The position numbers were made by a program, and so were the translations under genes. 64,000 bases of DNA, taken from assembly GCF_016127915.1 (NCBI RefSeq), contig NZ_CP066059.1:1260001-1324000 (forward strand), read 5' to 3'. Of this stretch, positions 28,743-38,855 are shown piece by piece; position 1 is the stretch's first letter; the number at the start of each line of letters is the position of its first letter. Below the pieces are notes generated by a model. It ran no database searches. It was not told the origin of the DNA and was given only the letters and a program-made list of their open reading frames with translations. Origin of the DNA: Streptococcus oralis (GTDB lineage: Bacteria > Bacillota > Bacilli > Lactobacillales > Streptococcaceae).

Positions 28743-28928
28743 ATGGCTAAAAAATCAATGATTGCTAAGAACAAACGTCCAGCGAAGTTCTCTACTCAAG
28801 CTTATACTCGTTGTGAAAAATGTGGTCGTCCACATTCAGTTTACCGCAAATTTAAACTTTGCCGTGTTTGCTTCCGTGAATTAGCTTACAAAGGACAAAT
28901 TCCTGGTGTAACAAAAGCATCTTGGTAA
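28743..28928 (+). CDS. rpsN: 30S ribosomal protein S14, zinc-binding type
   Basis: 61 residues, the short C+ form. CEKC (C24/C27) and CRVC (C40/C43) form the zinc site, so this copy depends on zinc; streptococci may hold a second zinc-free copy elsewhere. A 213-base structured spacer separates it from rpsH. Confidence 0.98.
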
Positions 28929-28942
28929 TATCATGATACAAA

Positions 28943-29108
28943 GAGCGTAACAACCACAGCAAAAATAGGAAATTTGGTGAAGGAGCGATGCTCCAAATCA
29001 AATTTATCTTTTTTGCACAGGTTGTAGCTCGTGTTCAAATAAGAGTTCTCTCATTTGAATGTGTCAATACTATCTGAGCATAGCTCAATCATTAACTAGC
29101 AAGTGCAA
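28943..29108 (+). other. Structured RNA spacer between rpsN and rpsH
   Basis: Nested helices: GAGC (28943-28946) with GCTC (29027-29030), ACAACC (28950-28955) with GGTTGT (29020-29025), AAATTT (28970-28975) with AAATTT (29000-29005), GGAGC with GCTCC (28982-28994). A second hairpin, TTCAAAT...ATTTGAA, spans 29034-29059. No ORF of note. It could be a processing or S8-type regulatory element; this is inference. Confidence 0.6.
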
Positions 29109-29141
29109 CTTGCAAACTACTAGTAAGAGGAGAAAAACAAA

Positions 29142-29540
29142 ATGGTTATGACTGACCCAATCGCAGACTTCCTAACTCGTATTCGTAACGCTAACCAAGC
29201 GAAACACGAAGTGCTTGAAGTACCTGCATCAAACATCAAAAAAGGGATTGCTGAAATCCTTAAACGCGAAGGTTTTGTTAAGAACGTAGAAATCATCGAA
29301 GATGACAAACAAGGCATCATCCGTGTATTCCTTAAATACGGACCAAACGGTGAAAAAGTTATCACTAACTTGAAACGTGTTTCTAAACCAGGACTTCGTA
29401 TCTACAAAAAACGTGAAGATCTTCCAAAAGTTCTTAACGGACTTGGAATTGCTATTCTTTCAACTTCTGAAGGTTTGCTTACTGATAAAGAAGCTCGCCA
29501 AAAGAACGTTGGTGGGGAAGTTATCGCTTACGTTTGGTAA
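29142..29540 (+). CDS. rpsH: 30S ribosomal protein S8
   Basis: 132 residues, [20 protein letters not shown]8 binds 16S rRNA helix 21 and in E. coli represses the spc operon. The start may be either the ATG at 29142 or the one two codons later; AAGAGGAG fits both. Confidence 0.98.
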   Translation: MVMTDPIADFLTRIRNANQAKHEVLEVPASNIKKGIAEILKREGFVKNVEIIEDDKQGIIRVFLKYGPNGEKVITNLKRVSKPGLRIYKKREDLPKVLNGLGIAILSTSEGLLTDKEARQKNVGGEVIAYVW

Positions 29541-29551
29541 TATTTAGTTCC

Positions 29552-29700
29552 CAATTTCTTTGTGACTCTTCGTTATCGTCTCTTGCCTAACCCAAAGTTA
29601 TGCCGGCGAGACGATGCCTAGATTCACTTTGAAATTGAAACCTAAATGTTCCTTTAAATCGAGAAATCGATTTAACCCCCGTGAAAACTGGCCGTTCTGG
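29552..29700 (+). other. Structured RNA spacer between rpsH and rplF
   Basis: CAATTTC-TTT-GTGA (29552-29565) faces TCAC-TTT-GAAATTG (29624-29637) with a symmetric U-rich internal loop, enclosing ATCGTCTC (29575-29582) paired with GAGACGAT (29608-29615). A separate hairpin, TTAAATCGA-GAAA-TCGATTTAA, ends near 29675. No coding potential seen. Confidence 0.6.
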
Positions 29701-29728
29701 CCTGACAATTTAACAGGAGAATAAAAAC

Positions 29729-30265
29729 ATGTCACGTATTGGTAATAAAGTTATCGTGTTGCCTGCTGGTGTTGAAATCACTAACAATGACAACGTTGTA
29801 ACTGTAAAAGGACCTAAAGGAGAACTTACTCGTGAGTTCTCAAAAGATATTGAAATTCGTGTGGAAGGTACTGAAGTAACTCTTCACCGTCCAAACGATT
29901 CAAAAGAAATGAAAACAATCCACGGAACTACTCGTGCCCTTTTGAACAACATGGTAATTGGTGTATCAGAAGGATTCAAGAAAGAACTTGAAATGCGCGG
30001 GGTTGGTTACCGTGCACAACTTCAAGGATCTAAACTTGTTTTGGCTGTTGGTAAATCTCATCCAGACGAAGTTGAAGCTCCAGAAGGAATTACTTTTGAA
30101 CTTCCAAACCCAACAACAATCGTTGTTAGCGGAATTTCAAAAGAAGTAGTTGGTCAAACAGCTGCTTACGTACGTAGCCTTCGTTCACCAGAACCATATA
30201 AAGGTAAAGGTATCCGTTACGTTGGTGAATTCGTTCGCCGTAAAGAAGGTAAAACAGGTAAATAA
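29729..30265 (+). CDS. rplF: 50S ribosomal protein L6
   Basis: 178 residues starting [17 protein letters not shown]. Two related domains; the C-terminal [13 protein letters not shown] motif is conserved. Lies near the factor-binding site. Confidence 0.98.
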   Translation: MSRIGNKVIVLPAGVEITNNDNVVTVKGPKGELTREFSKDIEIRVEGTEVTLHRPNDSKEMKTIHGTTRALLNNMVIGVSEGFKKELEMRGVGYRAQLQGSKLVLAVGKSHPDEVEAPEGITFELPNPTTIVVSGISKEVVGQTAAYVRSLRSPEPYKGKGIRYVGEFVRRKEGKTGK

Positions 30266-30348
30266 TGTTGAGTGGGTGATTTTTAACCACCAACCTATTT
30301 TCCAACTTAGTGCATAGCACACGATTTAAAACTAAAGAGGTGAAAACT

Positions 30349-30705
30349 GTGATTTCTAAACCAGATAAAAACAAACTCCGCCAAAAACGCCACCGTCGCG
30401 TTCGCGGAAAACTCTCTGGAACTGCTGATCGCCCACGTTTGAACGTATTCCGTTCTAATACAGGCATCTACGCTCAAGTGATTGATGACGTAGCGGGTGT
30501 AACGCTCGCAAGTGCTTCAACTCTTGACAAAGAAGTTTCAAAAGGAACTAAAACTGAACAAGCCGTTACTGTCGGTAAACTCGTTGCAGAACGTGCAAAC
30601 GCTAAAGGTATTTCAGAAGTGGTGTTCGACCGCGGTGGATATCTATATCACGGACGTGTGAAAGCTTTGGCTGATGCAGCTCGTGAAAACGGATTGAAAT
30701 TCTAA
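30349..30705 (+). CDS. rplR: 50S ribosomal protein L18
   Basis: 118 residues; binds 5S rRNA with L5. Start set at GTG 30349 ([15 protein letters not shown]) behind AAAGAGGTGAAAACT. The frame runs open to 30310, but those residues are not L18-like. Confidence 0.97.
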   Translation: MISKPDKNKLRQKRHRRVRGKLSGTADRPRLNVFRSNTGIYAQVIDDVAGVTLASASTLDKEVSKGTKTEQAVTVGKLVAERANAKGISEVVFDRGGYLYHGRVKALADAARENGLKF

Positions 30706-30722
30706 TAGGAGGACACTAGAAA

Positions 30723-31217
30723 ATGGCATTTAAAGACAATGCAGTTGAATTAGAAGAACGCGTAGTTGCTGTCAACCGTGTTACAAAAGTTGTTAAAGGT
30801 GGACGTCGTCTTCGTTTCGCAGCTCTTGTTGTTGTTGGTGACCACAACGGTCGCGTAGGATTTGGTACTGGTAAAGCTCAAGAAGTTCCAGAAGCAATCC
30901 GCAAAGCAGTAGAAGATGCTAAGAAAAACTTGATTGAAGTTCCTATGGTTGGAACAACAATCCCACACGAAGTTCTTTCAGAATTCGGTGGAGCTAAAGT
31001 ATTGTTGAAACCTGCTGTAGAAGGTTCTGGAGTTGCCGCTGGTGGTGCAGTTCGTGCCGTTGTGGAATTGGCAGGTGTGGCAGATATTACATCTAAATCA
31101 CTTGGTTCTAACACTCCAATCAACATTGTTCGCGCAACTGTTGAAGGTTTGAAACAATTGAAACGCGCTGAAGAAGTTGCTGCCCTTCGTGGTATCTCAG
31201 TTTCTGATTTGGCATAA
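30723..31217 (+). CDS. rpsE: 30S ribosomal protein S5
   Basis: 164 residues; shapes decoding accuracy and mRNA entry. The region [22 protein letters not shown], in which spectinomycin-resistance changes occur, looks normal. Confidence 0.98.
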   Translation: MAFKDNAVELEERVVAVNRVTKVVKGGRRLRFAALVVVGDHNGRVGFGTGKAQEVPEAIRKAVEDAKKNLIEVPMVGTTIPHEVLSEFGGAKVLLKPAVEGSGVAAGGAVRAVVELAGVADITSKSLGSNTPINIVRATVEGLKQLKRAEEVAALRGISVSDLA

Positions 31218-31230
31218 GAAAGGGGATAAA

Positions 31231-31413
31231 ATGGCTCAAATTAAAATTACTTTGACTAAGTCTCCAATCGGACGCATTCCATCACAACGTAAAACTGTTG
31301 TAGCACTTGGACTTGGCAAATTGAACAGCTCTGTTATCAAAGAAGACAACGCTGCTATCCGTGGTATGATCACTGCAGTATCTCACTTGGTAACAGTTGA
31401 AGAAGTAAACTAA
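31231..31413 (+). CDS. rpmD: 50S ribosomal protein L30
   Basis: 60 residues, [20 protein letters not shown]. Start ATG 31231 follows AAAGGGGATAAA; an upstream in-frame extension overlaps rpsE and is rejected. Confidence 0.97.
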   Translation: MAQIKITLTKSPIGRIPSQRKTVVALGLGKLNSSVIKEDNAAIRGMITAVSHLVTVEEVN

Positions 31414-31420
31414 TGAATTT

Positions 31421-31450
31421 TTAGGGGATGTGGCAATACTCATCCCCTAA
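31421..31450 (+). terminator. 10-bp hairpin between rpmD and rplO
   Basis: TTAGGGGATG (31421-31430) and CATCCCCTAA (31441-31450) pair perfectly around a 10-base loop. No T-run follows, so it may be a processing or mRNA-stability site rather than a terminator. A second hairpin (GATAAGGGAGA with TCTCTCTTATC) lies before rplO. Confidence 0.55.
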
Positions 31451-31557
31451 AACTAGGTATAGTCATCTAAGATGACGATGTATAGGCGAGTTGATAAGGG
31501 AGACAACCTTTTCTCTCTTATCGGCGCTAGCATTTTACAAAAGAGGAGAAAATAATA

Positions 31558-31998
31558 ATGAAACTTCATGAATTGAAACCTGCAGAAGGTTCTCGTAAAG
31601 TACGTAACCGTGTTGGTCGTGGTACTTCATCAGGTAACGGTAAAACATCTGGTCGCGGTCAAAAAGGTCAAAAAGCTCGTAGCGGTGGCGGAGTTCGCCT
31701 CGGTTTTGAAGGTGGACAAACTCCATTGTTCCGTCGTCTTCCAAAACGCGGATTCACTAATATCAACGCTAAAGAATACGCAATTGTAAACCTTGACCAA
31801 TTGAACGTCTTTGAAGACGGTGCGGAAGTAACTCCAGTTGTACTTATCGAATCAGGAATTGTGAAAGCTGAAAAATCAGGAGTTAAAATTCTTGGTAACG
31901 GTGAGTTGACTAAGAAATTGACTGTGAAAGCAGCTAAATTCTCTAAATCAGCTGAGGAAGCTATCACTGCTAAAGGTGGTTCTGTAGAAGTCATCTAA
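31558..31998 (+). CDS. rplO: 50S ribosomal protein L15
   Basis: 146 residues starting [22 protein letters not shown]. The Gly/Arg-rich N-terminal tail (to about residue 60) threads into 23S rRNA. secY follows after 12 bases. Confidence 0.98.
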   Translation: MKLHELKPAEGSRKVRNRVGRGTSSGNGKTSGRGQKGQKARSGGGVRLGFEGGQTPLFRRLPKRGFTNINAKEYAIVNLDQLNVFEDGAEVTPVVLIESGIVKAEKSGVKILGNGELTKKLTVKAAKFSKSAEEAITAKGGSVEVI

Positions 31999-32010
31999 GA
32001 GAGGTGACCC

Positions 32011-33321
32011 ATGTTTTTTAAATTACTAAAAGAAGCGCTCAAGGTTAAACAAGTTCGATCAAAAATTCTCTTTACGATTTTTATCATTCTTGTTTTCCGT
32101 ATTGGGACAAGTATCACTGTTCCAGGTGTGAATGCGAAAAGTTTGGAAGCTCTCAGTGGTTTATCTTTCTTGAACATGCTTAGTCTTGTTTCAGGGAATG
32201 CCATGAAGAACTTCTCCGTTTTTGCACTCGGAGTAAGTCCGTATATCACTGCTTCCATCGTTGTTCAATTGCTACAAATGGATATTTTACCGAAGTTTGT
32301 AGAATGGGGCAAACAAGGGGAAGTAGGACGGAGAAAACTAAACCAAGCTACTCGTTATATTGCACTTGTACTTGCATTTGTTCAATCTATCGGGATTACA
32401 GCAGGATTTAATACTCTATCTGGAGCGAAATTATTAACGACAGCTTTAACTCCACAGGTTTTTGTTACCATTGGTATTATCCTCACGGCAGGTAGTATGA
32501 TTGTAACGTGGCTCGGGGAACAAATTACAGATAAGGGATACGGAAACGGTGTTTCTATGATTATCTTTGCAGGTATTGTTGCTTCAATTCCTGAAATGAT
32601 TAAAGGAATCTATGTTGACTACTTCGTCAATATTCCAAGTAGCCGTTTGACTTCATCTATTATCTTTGTCGTTATTTTGATTATCGCTGTCTTGTTGATT
32701 GTATACTTTACAACCTTTGTTCAACAGGCAGAATATAAAATTCCAATCCAATATACAAAAGTTGCTCAAGGAGCCCCATCAAGCTCATACCTTCCATTGA
32801 AGGTAAACCCAGCGGGGGTTATCCCAGTTATCTTTGCAAGTTCCATTACAGCAGCACCTGCAGCCATTCTTCAGTTTTTGAGTGCTACAGGTCATGATTG
32901 GGCTTGGGTACGTACAGCACAGGAAATGTTATCTACAACATCTCCGACAGGTGTTGCTATGTATGCCTTGTTGATCATTCTCTTTACATTCTTCTATACA
33001 TTTGTACAGATCAATCCAGAGAAAGCAGCAGAAAACTTGCAAAAGAGTGGAGCCTACATTCATGGTGTCCGTCCTGGTAAGGGAACTGAAGAGTTCATGT
33101 CGAAACTTCTTCGTCGCCTTGCGACTGTCGGATCAATCTTCCTTGGTGTGATTTCAATCTTGCCGATTGTGGCAAAAGATGTCTTTGGTCTTTCAGAAGC
33201 TGTTGCTTTTGGGGGAACTAGTCTTTTGATCATTATCTCAACTGGTATCGAAGGAATCAAACAGCTAGAAGGTTACCTATTGAAACGTAAGTATGTTGGT
33301 TTCATGGACAAAACAGAATAA
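32011..33321 (+). CDS. secY: Protein translocase subunit SecY
   Basis: Central channel of the Sec translocon, 436 residues, ten membrane helices. The plug/TM2 region (ALGVSPYITASIVVQLLQM) and the C5 loop region with RPGKGTEEF are recognisable. Works with SecE, SecG and SecA. Confidence 0.98.
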   Translation: MFFKLLKEALKVKQVRSKILFTIFIILVFRIGTSITVPGVNAKSLEALSGLSFLNMLSLVSGNAMKNFSVFALGVSPYITASIVVQLLQMDILPKFVEWGKQGEVGRRKLNQATRYIALVLAFVQSIGITAGFNTLSGAKLLTTALTPQVFVTIGIILTAGSMIVTWLGEQITDKGYGNGVSMIIFAGIVASIPEMIKGIYVDYFVNIPSSRLTSSIIFVVILIIAVLLIVYFTTFVQQAEYKIPIQYTKVAQGAPSSSYLPLKVNPAGVIPVIFASSITAAPAAILQFLSATGHDWAWVRTAQEMLSTTSPTGVAMYALLIILFTFFYTFVQINPEKAAENLQKSGAYIHGVRPGKGTEEFMSKLLRRLATVGSIFLGVISILPIVAKDVFGLSEAVAFGGTSLLIIISTGIEGIKQLEGYLLKRKYVGFMDKTE

Positions 33322-33466
33322 AAGCAAGATTACTTTTGCTTAGAGAGTGGAGTATGAAGGTCTATCTATCAGAGAGATTTTCGTCTCCCCTCTTCTATTT
33401 TGTTTTTAAATAGGGGTTGAAAGAGATTTCTGCTTCTATTTAAATACAAAATAAGGAGATCCTATC

Positions 33467-34105
33467 ATGAATCTTTTGATTATGGGCTTACCTGGAGCAG
33501 GTAAGGGAACGCAAGCAGCTAAAATTGTGGAGCAATTCCACGTGGCACACATTTCAACTGGAGATATGTTCCGTGCTGCTATGGCAAATCAAACTGAAAT
33601 GGGTGTACTTGCAAAGTCATACATCGACAAAGGTGAGTTGGTTCCAGATGAAGTTACAAATGGAATCGTTAAAGAACGCCTTTCACAGGACGACATCAAG
33701 GAAACAGGTTTCTTGTTGGATGGTTACCCACGTACGATTGAACAAGCCCATGCCTTGGACAAAACATTGGCGGAACTCGGTATCGAACTAGAAGGTGTGA
33801 TCAATATCGAAGTGAACCCAGATTGTCTCTTGGAACGTTTGAGTGGCCGTATCATCCACCGCGAAACAGGTGAAACCTTCCACAAGGTTTTCAACCCACC
33901 AGTTGACTACAAAGAAGAAGATTATTACCAACGCGAAGATGACAAACCTGAGACAGTGAAGCGTCGTTTGGATGTGAATATCGCCCAAGGTGAACCAATC
34001 ATTGCTCACTACCGTGCCAAAGGATTAGTCCACGATATCGAAGGAAATCAAGATATCAATGATGTGTTCAAAGACATCGAAAAAGTATTGACAAATTTGA
34101 AATAA
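33467..34105 (+). CDS. adk: Adenylate kinase
   Basis: 212 residues. P-loop [11 protein letters not shown] at 7-17, DGYPRT, and a short-cysteine-free lid ([15 protein letters not shown]), so the lid has no zinc site. Balances ATP, ADP and AMP. The 145-base spacer before it contains hairpins and AAGGAGATCC. Confidence 0.97.
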   Translation: MNLLIMGLPGAGKGTQAAKIVEQFHVAHISTGDMFRAAMANQTEMGVLAKSYIDKGELVPDEVTNGIVKERLSQDDIKETGFLLDGYPRTIEQAHALDKTLAELGIELEGVINIEVNPDCLLERLSGRIIHRETGETFHKVFNPPVDYKEEDYYQREDDKPETVKRRLDVNIAQGEPIIAHYRAKGLVHDIEGNQDINDVFKDIEKVLTNLK

Positions 34106-34119
34106 AGCGTTTTTCACAC

Positions 34120-34148
34120 TTGCAAAAAATCGCTACAAATGTTATACT
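34120..34148 (+). promoter_or_regulatory. Internal promoter ahead of infA
   Basis: TTGCAA (34120-34125), 17 bases, TATACT (34143-34148). Same -35 sequence as the S10 promoter. Gives infA-rpmJ-rpsM-rpsK-rpoA-rplQ an additional start. Confidence 0.75.
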
Positions 34149-34221
34149 GAGATAGTCTGACTTATAATTGTTGTCTCTGTTTTCAGAGGCATCGAATCGA
34201 AATTTATGGAGGTGCTTTTGC

Positions 34222-34440
34222 GTGGCAAAAGACGATGTGATTGAAGTTGAAGGCAAAGTAGTTGATACAATGCCTAACGCAATGTTTACGGTTGAACTTG
34301 AAAATGGACATCAGATTTTAGCAACAGTTTCTGGTAAAATTCGTAAAAACTATATTCGTATTTTAGCGGGAGATCGTGTTACTGTCGAGATGAGTCCATA
34401 TGACTTGACACGTGGACGTATCACTTACCGCTTTAAATAA
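34222..34440 (+). CDS. infA: Translation initiation factor IF-1
   Basis: 72 residues, the exact family length, from a GTG start behind ATGGAGGTGCTTTT. OB fold; [18 protein letters not shown] is the signature. Occupies the 30S A site during initiation. Confidence 0.97.
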   Translation: MAKDDVIEVEGKVVDTMPNAMFTVELENGHQILATVSGKIRKNYIRILAGDRVTVEMSPYDLTRGRITYRFK

Positions 34441-34464
34441 TCGAAAAACTTGGAGGGATAAGAA

Positions 34465-34581
34465 ATGAAAGTAAGACCATCGGTCAAACCAATTTGCGAA
34501 TACTGTAAAGTAATTCGTCGTAATGGTCGTGTTATGGTAATTTGCCCAGCAAATCCAAAACACAAACAACGTCAAGGATAA
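34465..34581 (+). CDS. rpmJ: 50S ribosomal protein L36
   Basis: 38 residues, [19 protein letters not shown], with zinc ligands C11, C14, C27 and the following His ([10 protein letters not shown]). Ribosome site TTGGAGGGATAAGAA. Confidence 0.97.
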
Positions 34582-34598
34582 GATAGAAAGGAGAAAAC

Positions 34599-34964
34599 AT
34601 GGCTCGTATTGCTGGAGTTGACATTCCAAATGACAAACGCGTAGTAATCTCATTGACTTATGTTTATGGTATCGGACTTGCAACATCTAAGAAAATTTTG
34701 GCTGCTGCTGGAATCTCAGAAGATGTTCGTGTACGTGACCTTACATCAGACCAAGAAGATGCTATCCGTCGTGAAGTGGATGCAATCAAAGTTGAAGGTG
34801 ACCTTCGTCGTGAAGTAAACTTGAACATCAAACGTTTGATGGAAATCGGTTCATACCGTGGTATTCGTCACCGTCGTGGACTTCCTGTCCGTGGACAAAA
34901 CACTAAAAACAACGCTCGCACTCGTAAAGGTAAAGCTGTTGCGATTGCTGGTAAGAAAAAATAA
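34599..34964 (+). CDS. rpsM: 30S ribosomal protein S13
   Basis: 121 residues, [21 protein letters not shown]. The C-terminal [20 protein letters not shown] tail contacts P-site tRNA; bridges to the 50S subunit. Confidence 0.98.
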
Positions 34965-34981
34965 TATAGGAGGTAAAAGTC

Positions 34982-35365
34982 TTGGCTAAACCAACACGTA
35001 AACGTCGTGTGAAAAAGAATATCGAATCTGGTATTGCTCATATTCACGCTACATTTAATAACACTATTGTTATGATTACTGATGTGCATGGTAATGCAAT
35101 TGCTTGGTCATCAGCTGGTGCTCTTGGTTTCAAAGGTTCTCGTAAATCTACACCATTCGCTGCTCAAATGGCTTCTGAAGCTGCTGCTAAATCTGCACAA
35201 GAACACGGTCTTAAATCAGTTGAAGTTACTGTAAAAGGTCCAGGTTCTGGTCGTGAGTCAGCTATTCGTGCGCTTGCTGCCGCTGGTCTTGAAGTAACAG
35301 CAATTCGTGATGTGACTCCAGTGCCACACAATGGTGCTCGTCCTCCAAAACGTCGCCGTGTATAA
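34982..35365 (+). CDS. rpsK: 30S ribosomal protein S11 (TTG start)
   Basis: 127 residues. TTG at 34982 is the start, with an ideal AGGAGGT six to seven bases ahead; the next codons ([12 protein letters not shown]) are standard S11. S11 forms the platform of the 30S subunit. Confidence 0.97.
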
Positions 35366-35407
35366 TCATCGCATTACACTGCTTTTCGTTTAAGAGGGAG
35401 TAACTAA

Positions 35408-36343
35408 ATGATTGAGTTTGAAAAACCAAATATAACAAAAATTGATGAAAATAAAGATTATGGCAAGTTTGTAATCGAACCACTTGAACGTGGTTACGGT
35501 ACAACTCTTGGTAACTCTCTTCGTCGTGTACTACTAGCTTCTCTACCAGGAGCAGCAGTGACATCTATCAACATTGAAGGTGTCTTGCATGAGTTCGACA
35601 CAGTTCCAGGTGTTCGTGAAGACGTGATGCAAATCATTCTGAACATTAAAGGGATTGCAGTGAAATCATACGTTGAAGACGAAAAAATCATTGAACTTGA
35701 CGTTGAAGGTCCCGCTGAAATTACAGCTGGAGACATTTTGACTGACAGTGATATTGAGATTGTAAATCCAGATCATTATCTCTTTACAATCGGTGAAGGG
35801 TCTTCCCTAAAAGCGACAATGACTGTTAACAGTGGTCGTGGATATGTACCTGCTGATGAAAACAAAAAAGATAATGCACCAGTTGGAACACTTGCTGTAG
35901 ATTCTATTTATACACCAGTTACAAAAGTCAACTATCAAGTAGAGCCTGCTCGTGTAGGTAGCAATGATGGATTTGACAAATTAACCCTTGAAATCTTGAC
36001 TAATGGAACAATTATTCCAGAAGATGCTTTAGGGCTTTCAGCACGTATCTTGACAGAACATCTTGATTTGTTTACAAATCTTACTGAGATTGCTAAGTCA
36101 ACTGAAGTGATGAAAGAAGCTGATACTGAATCTGACGACCGAATTTTGGATCGTACGATTGAGGAACTGGACTTGTCTGTGCGTTCATACAACTGTTTGA
36201 AACGTGCCGGTATCAATACTGTGCATGATTTGACAGAAAAATCTGAAGCAGAGATGATGAAAGTACGAAATCTTGGACGCAAGAGTTTGGAAGAAGTGAA
36301 ACTCAAACTCATTGACTTGGGTCTTGGATTAAAAGATAAATAA
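35408..36343 (+). CDS. rpoA: RNA polymerase alpha subunit
   Basis: 311 residues. N-terminal dimerisation domain (about 1-230, with [26 protein letters not shown]) and C-terminal domain (about 245-311, [19 protein letters not shown]) that binds UP elements and activators such as Spx. Confidence 0.98.
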   Translation: MIEFEKPNITKIDENKDYGKFVIEPLERGYGTTLGNSLRRVLLASLPGAAVTSINIEGVLHEFDTVPGVREDVMQIILNIKGIAVKSYVEDEKIIELDVEGPAEITAGDILTDSDIEIVNPDHYLFTIGEGSSLKATMTVNSGRGYVPADENKKDNAPVGTLAVDSIYTPVTKVNYQVEPARVGSNDGFDKLTLEILTNGTIIPEDALGLSARILTEHLDLFTNLTEIAKSTEVMKEADTESDDRILDRTIEELDLSVRSYNCLKRAGINTVHDLTEKSEAEMMKVRNLGRKSLEEVKLKLIDLGLGLKDK

Positions 36344-36354
36344 AGGAGGAATAC

Positions 36355-36741
36355 ATGGCTTACCGTAAACTAGGACGCACTAGCTCACAACGTAAAGCAA
36401 TGCTTCGCGATTTGACAACTGACCTTTTGATCAACGAATCAATCGTGACAACTGAAGCTCGTGCTAAAGAAATCCGTAAAACTGTTGAAAAAATGATTAC
36501 TCTAGGTAAACGTGGTGATTTGCATGCACGTCGTCAAGCAGCTGCTTTCGTACGTAATGAAATCGCATCTGAAAACTATGATGAAGCAACTGATAAGTAC
36601 ACTTCTACTACAGCACTTCAAAAATTGTTCTCAGAAATCGCACCTCGTTATGCTGAACGTAACGGTGGATACACTCGTATCCTTAAAACTGAACCACGTC
36701 GTGGTGATGCTGCGCCAATGGCGATCATCGAATTAGTATAA
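36355..36741 (+). CDS. rplQ: 50S ribosomal protein L17
   Basis: 128 residues, [20 protein letters not shown]. Last gene of the ribosomal block; followed by the L17DE-like RNA and terminator. Confidence 0.98.
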   Translation: MAYRKLGRTSSQRKAMLRDLTTDLLINESIVTTEARAKEIRKTVEKMITLGKRGDLHARRQAAAFVRNEIASENYDEATDKYTSTTALQKLFSEIAPRYAERNGGYTRILKTEPRRGDAAPMAIIELV

Positions 36742-36751
36742 AATCATCAAT

Positions 36752-36850
36752 TTTGTTGAGTGTTATGATGATGGAGTCTTGTGCTCTTAGTCTAGCTCTG
36801 GTCTACCGCTGGGACTTCGGTCCTAGCGGGAACACTCATCATCATTTGAT
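36752..36850 (+). ncRNA. L17 downstream element-like structured RNA
   Basis: Directly after rplQ, GAGTGTT (36758-36764) pairs with AACACTC (36831-36837), and ATGATGATG (36765-36773) can pair with CATCATCAT (36837-36845). The order makes these helices a pseudoknot or alternatives. Between them is CCGCTGGGAC-TTCG-GTCCTAGCGG (36806-36829), a 10-bp UUCG hairpin. Position and lineage match the L17DE motif described in lactic acid bacteria; I recall that motif's existence but cannot check its consensus here. Confidence 0.65.
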
Positions 36851-36857
36851 AGGGTAG

Positions 36858-36916
36858 ACGCTTGTTTACGAAATTGTTTTTTTGTTTAAGAACAACTTCG
36901 TAAGCAGGCGTTTTTT
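36858..36916 (+). terminator. Long terminator of the ribosomal block
   Basis: ACGCTTGTTTACGAAATTGTT pairs (with G-U pairs) with AACAACTTCGTAAGCAGGCGT and is followed by TTTTTT. A stem of about 20 bp. Confidence 0.85.
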
Positions 36917-37005
36917 AGTATTTTCTATGGAAATATGCTATACTAGGAAAAAAGAAAATCAAAAACGTTCAGGTTTTCTAAAAATCGTAGAAATGGGGTA
37001 TAAGG

Positions 37006-37272
37006 ATGAAGGCTATTATTACAGTGGTTGGTAAGGACAAGGCTGGGATCGTTGCAGGCGTGTCTACTAAGATTGCAGAGTTGGGTTTGAATATTGACGA
37101 TATTTCTCAGACGGTGTTGGATGAATACTTTACTATGATGGCAGTCGTTTCTAGTGACGAAAAACAGGATTTCACTTATCTGCGAAATGAGTTTGAAACT
37201 TTCGGCCAGACCTTGAATGTCAAAATCAATATTCAAAGTGCGGCGATTTTTGACGCTATGTATAATATCTAG
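37006..37272 (+). CDS. ACT-domain protein (UPF0237)
   Basis: Stand-alone ACT domain of 88 residues (MKAIITVVGKDKAGIVAGVSTKIAELGLNIDDISQTVL). ACT domains bind amino acids or similar ligands, and this family is GcvR-like. Its stop is 6 bases before the UPF0210 gene, its regular partner in Firmicutes, so the two are likely to act together. Confidence 0.92.
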   Translation: MKAIITVVGKDKAGIVAGVSTKIAELGLNIDDISQTVLDEYFTMMAVVSSDEKQDFTYLRNEFETFGQTLNVKINIQSAAIFDAMYNI

Positions 37273-37281
37273 GAGGTGGCT

Positions 37282-38619
37282 ATGGATATTAGACAAGTTA
37301 CAGAAACCATTGCCATGATCGAGGAGCAGAACTTCGATATCAGAACCATCACCATGGGGATTTCTCTTTTGGACTGTATTGATCCAGATATCAATCGTGC
37401 TGCTGAAAAGATTTACCAAAAAATCACCACTAAAGCTGCAAATCTAGTAGCTGTAGGAGATGAAATTGCTGCGGAACTAGGGATTCCTATTGTTAATAAA
37501 CGGGTATCGGTGACTCCGATTTCTTTAATTGGTGCTGCGACTGATGCGACAGACTATGTTGTTTTGGCAAAAGCACTTGACAAGGCTGCCAAGGAGATTG
37601 GTGTTGACTTTATTGGTGGATTCTCAGCTTTGGTACAAAAAGGCTACCAAAAAGGAGATGAAATTCTCATCAATTCTATCCCCCGCGCTCTAGCTGAGAC
37701 AGATAAGGTCTGTTCGTCCGTTAATATTGGCTCAACTAAATCAGGTATCAACATGACTGCGGTCGCTGATATGGGACGTATCATCAAGGAAACAGCTATG
37801 TTGTCAGATATGGGTGCGGCCAAGTTGGTCGTATTTGCTAATGCTGTTGAGGACAATCCTTTTATGGCAGGGGCCTTTCATGGTGTTGGCGAAGCAGATG
37901 TTATCATCAATGTCGGGGTTTCGGGTCCTGGTGTGGTCAAGCGTGCCTTGGAAAAAGTTCGTGGACAGAGCTTTGATGTAGTAGCGGAAACAGTCAAGAA
38001 AACGGCCTTCAAGATTACTCGTATCGGTCAATTAGTTGGTCAGATGGCCAGCGAGAGACTGGGTGTTGACTTTGGAATTGTCGACCTAAGCTTGGCGCCC
38101 ACTCCTGCGGTTGGTGATTCTGTGGCTCGTGTCCTTGAGGAAATGGGCCTAGAAACAGTTGGTACACATGGGACGACGGCTGCCCTTGCTCTTTTGAATG
38201 ACCAAGTTAAGAAGGGCGGAGTGATGGCTTGTAACCAAGTCGGTGGCTTGTCAGGTGCTTTTATCCCCGTTTCTGAAGATGAGGGGATGATTGCTGCGGT
38301 GCAAGATGGTTCTCTGAATTTAGAGAAACTAGAAGCCATGACGGCTATCTGTTCAGTTGGACTGGATATGATTGCCATTCCGGAAGATACGCCTGCTGAA
38401 ACCATTGCAGCTATGATTGCGGATGAGGCGGCAATCGGTGTTATTAACATGAAAACAACGGCTGTCCGTATTATTCCAAAGGGCAAAGAAGGCGATATGA
38501 TTGAGTTTGGTGGTTTGCTAGGGACAGCTCCAGTTATGAAGGTCAACGGGGCTTCGTCTGTTGATTTCATCTCTCGCGGTGGGCAAATCCCAGCTCCAAT
38601 CCATAGTTTTAAAAATTAA
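37282..38619 (+). CDS. UPF0210 (DUF711) protein
   Basis: Cytoplasmic protein of 445 residues, start chosen at ATG 37282 after TAGGAGGTGGCT. The family has a glycyl-radical-enzyme-like barrel fold, but this sequence shows no glycyl-radical motif. Conserved segments include [14 protein letters not shown] and [15 protein letters not shown]. Function unknown; always found with the small ACT partner here encoded upstream. Confidence 0.92.
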   Translation: MDIRQVTETIAMIEEQNFDIRTITMGISLLDCIDPDINRAAEKIYQKITTKAANLVAVGDEIAAELGIPIVNKRVSVTPISLIGAATDATDYVVLAKALDKAAKEIGVDFIGGFSALVQKGYQKGDEILINSIPRALAETDKVCSSVNIGSTKSGINMTAVADMGRIIKETAMLSDMGAAKLVVFANAVEDNPFMAGAFHGVGEADVIINVGVSGPGVVKRALEKVRGQSFDVVAETVKKTAFKITRIGQLVGQMASERLGVDFGIVDLSLAPTPAVGDSVARVLEEMGLETVGTHGTTAALALLNDQVKKGGVMACNQVGGLSGAFIPVSEDEGMIAAVQDGSLNLEKLEAMTAICSVGLDMIAIPEDTPAETIAAMIADEAAIGVINMKTTAVRIIPKGKEGDMIEFGGLLGTAPVMKVNGASSVDFISRGGQIPAPIHSFKN

Positions 38620-38635
38620 TAAAAAAGCGAGAGGA

Positions 38636-38652
38636 TTTAAGTTGAGTTTAAG
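38636..38652 (+). promoter_or_regulatory. CiaR box, perfect TTTAAG-N5-TTTAAG
   Basis: TTTAAG-TTGAG-TTTAAG, the direct repeat bound by the response regulator CiaR, ten bases before TATACT (38663-38668). The best match of the five in this window. Confidence 0.9.
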
Positions 38653-38674
38653 GATGACTGTGTATACTATAATC

Positions 38675-38768
38675 ATTAAATAAAGACCTCCTAACTTTAT
38701 TTAATAGAAATCCTAAACTTTTTCATAATAATCTCCTAGGGAAGCTACCATGAGGGTAGCTTTTCTTT
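38675..38768 (+). ncRNA. CiaR-dependent small RNA (csRNA, ccnE-like by position)
   Basis: Trans-acting small RNA of about 94 nucleotides. A 5' hairpin, ATTAAATAAAG (38675-38685) with CTTTATTTAAT (38695-38705), displays ACCTCCTAA in its loop, which is complementary to ribosome sites. The linker TTTTTCATAATAATCTCC is shared by all five loci. The terminator GAAGCTACC...GGGTAGCTTTTCTTTT closes the RNA. In pneumococcus the csRNAs repress translation of competence and other mRNAs. The ccn letter is inferred only from gene order. Confidence 0.88.
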
Positions 38769-38855
38769 TGGGTAATTTACAAATGTTGGCTTTGCTTTTG
38801 AAAGCCGAATATTTCTTTGATCCATGATATAATAGAAGAAAATGGAGGATAGAAA

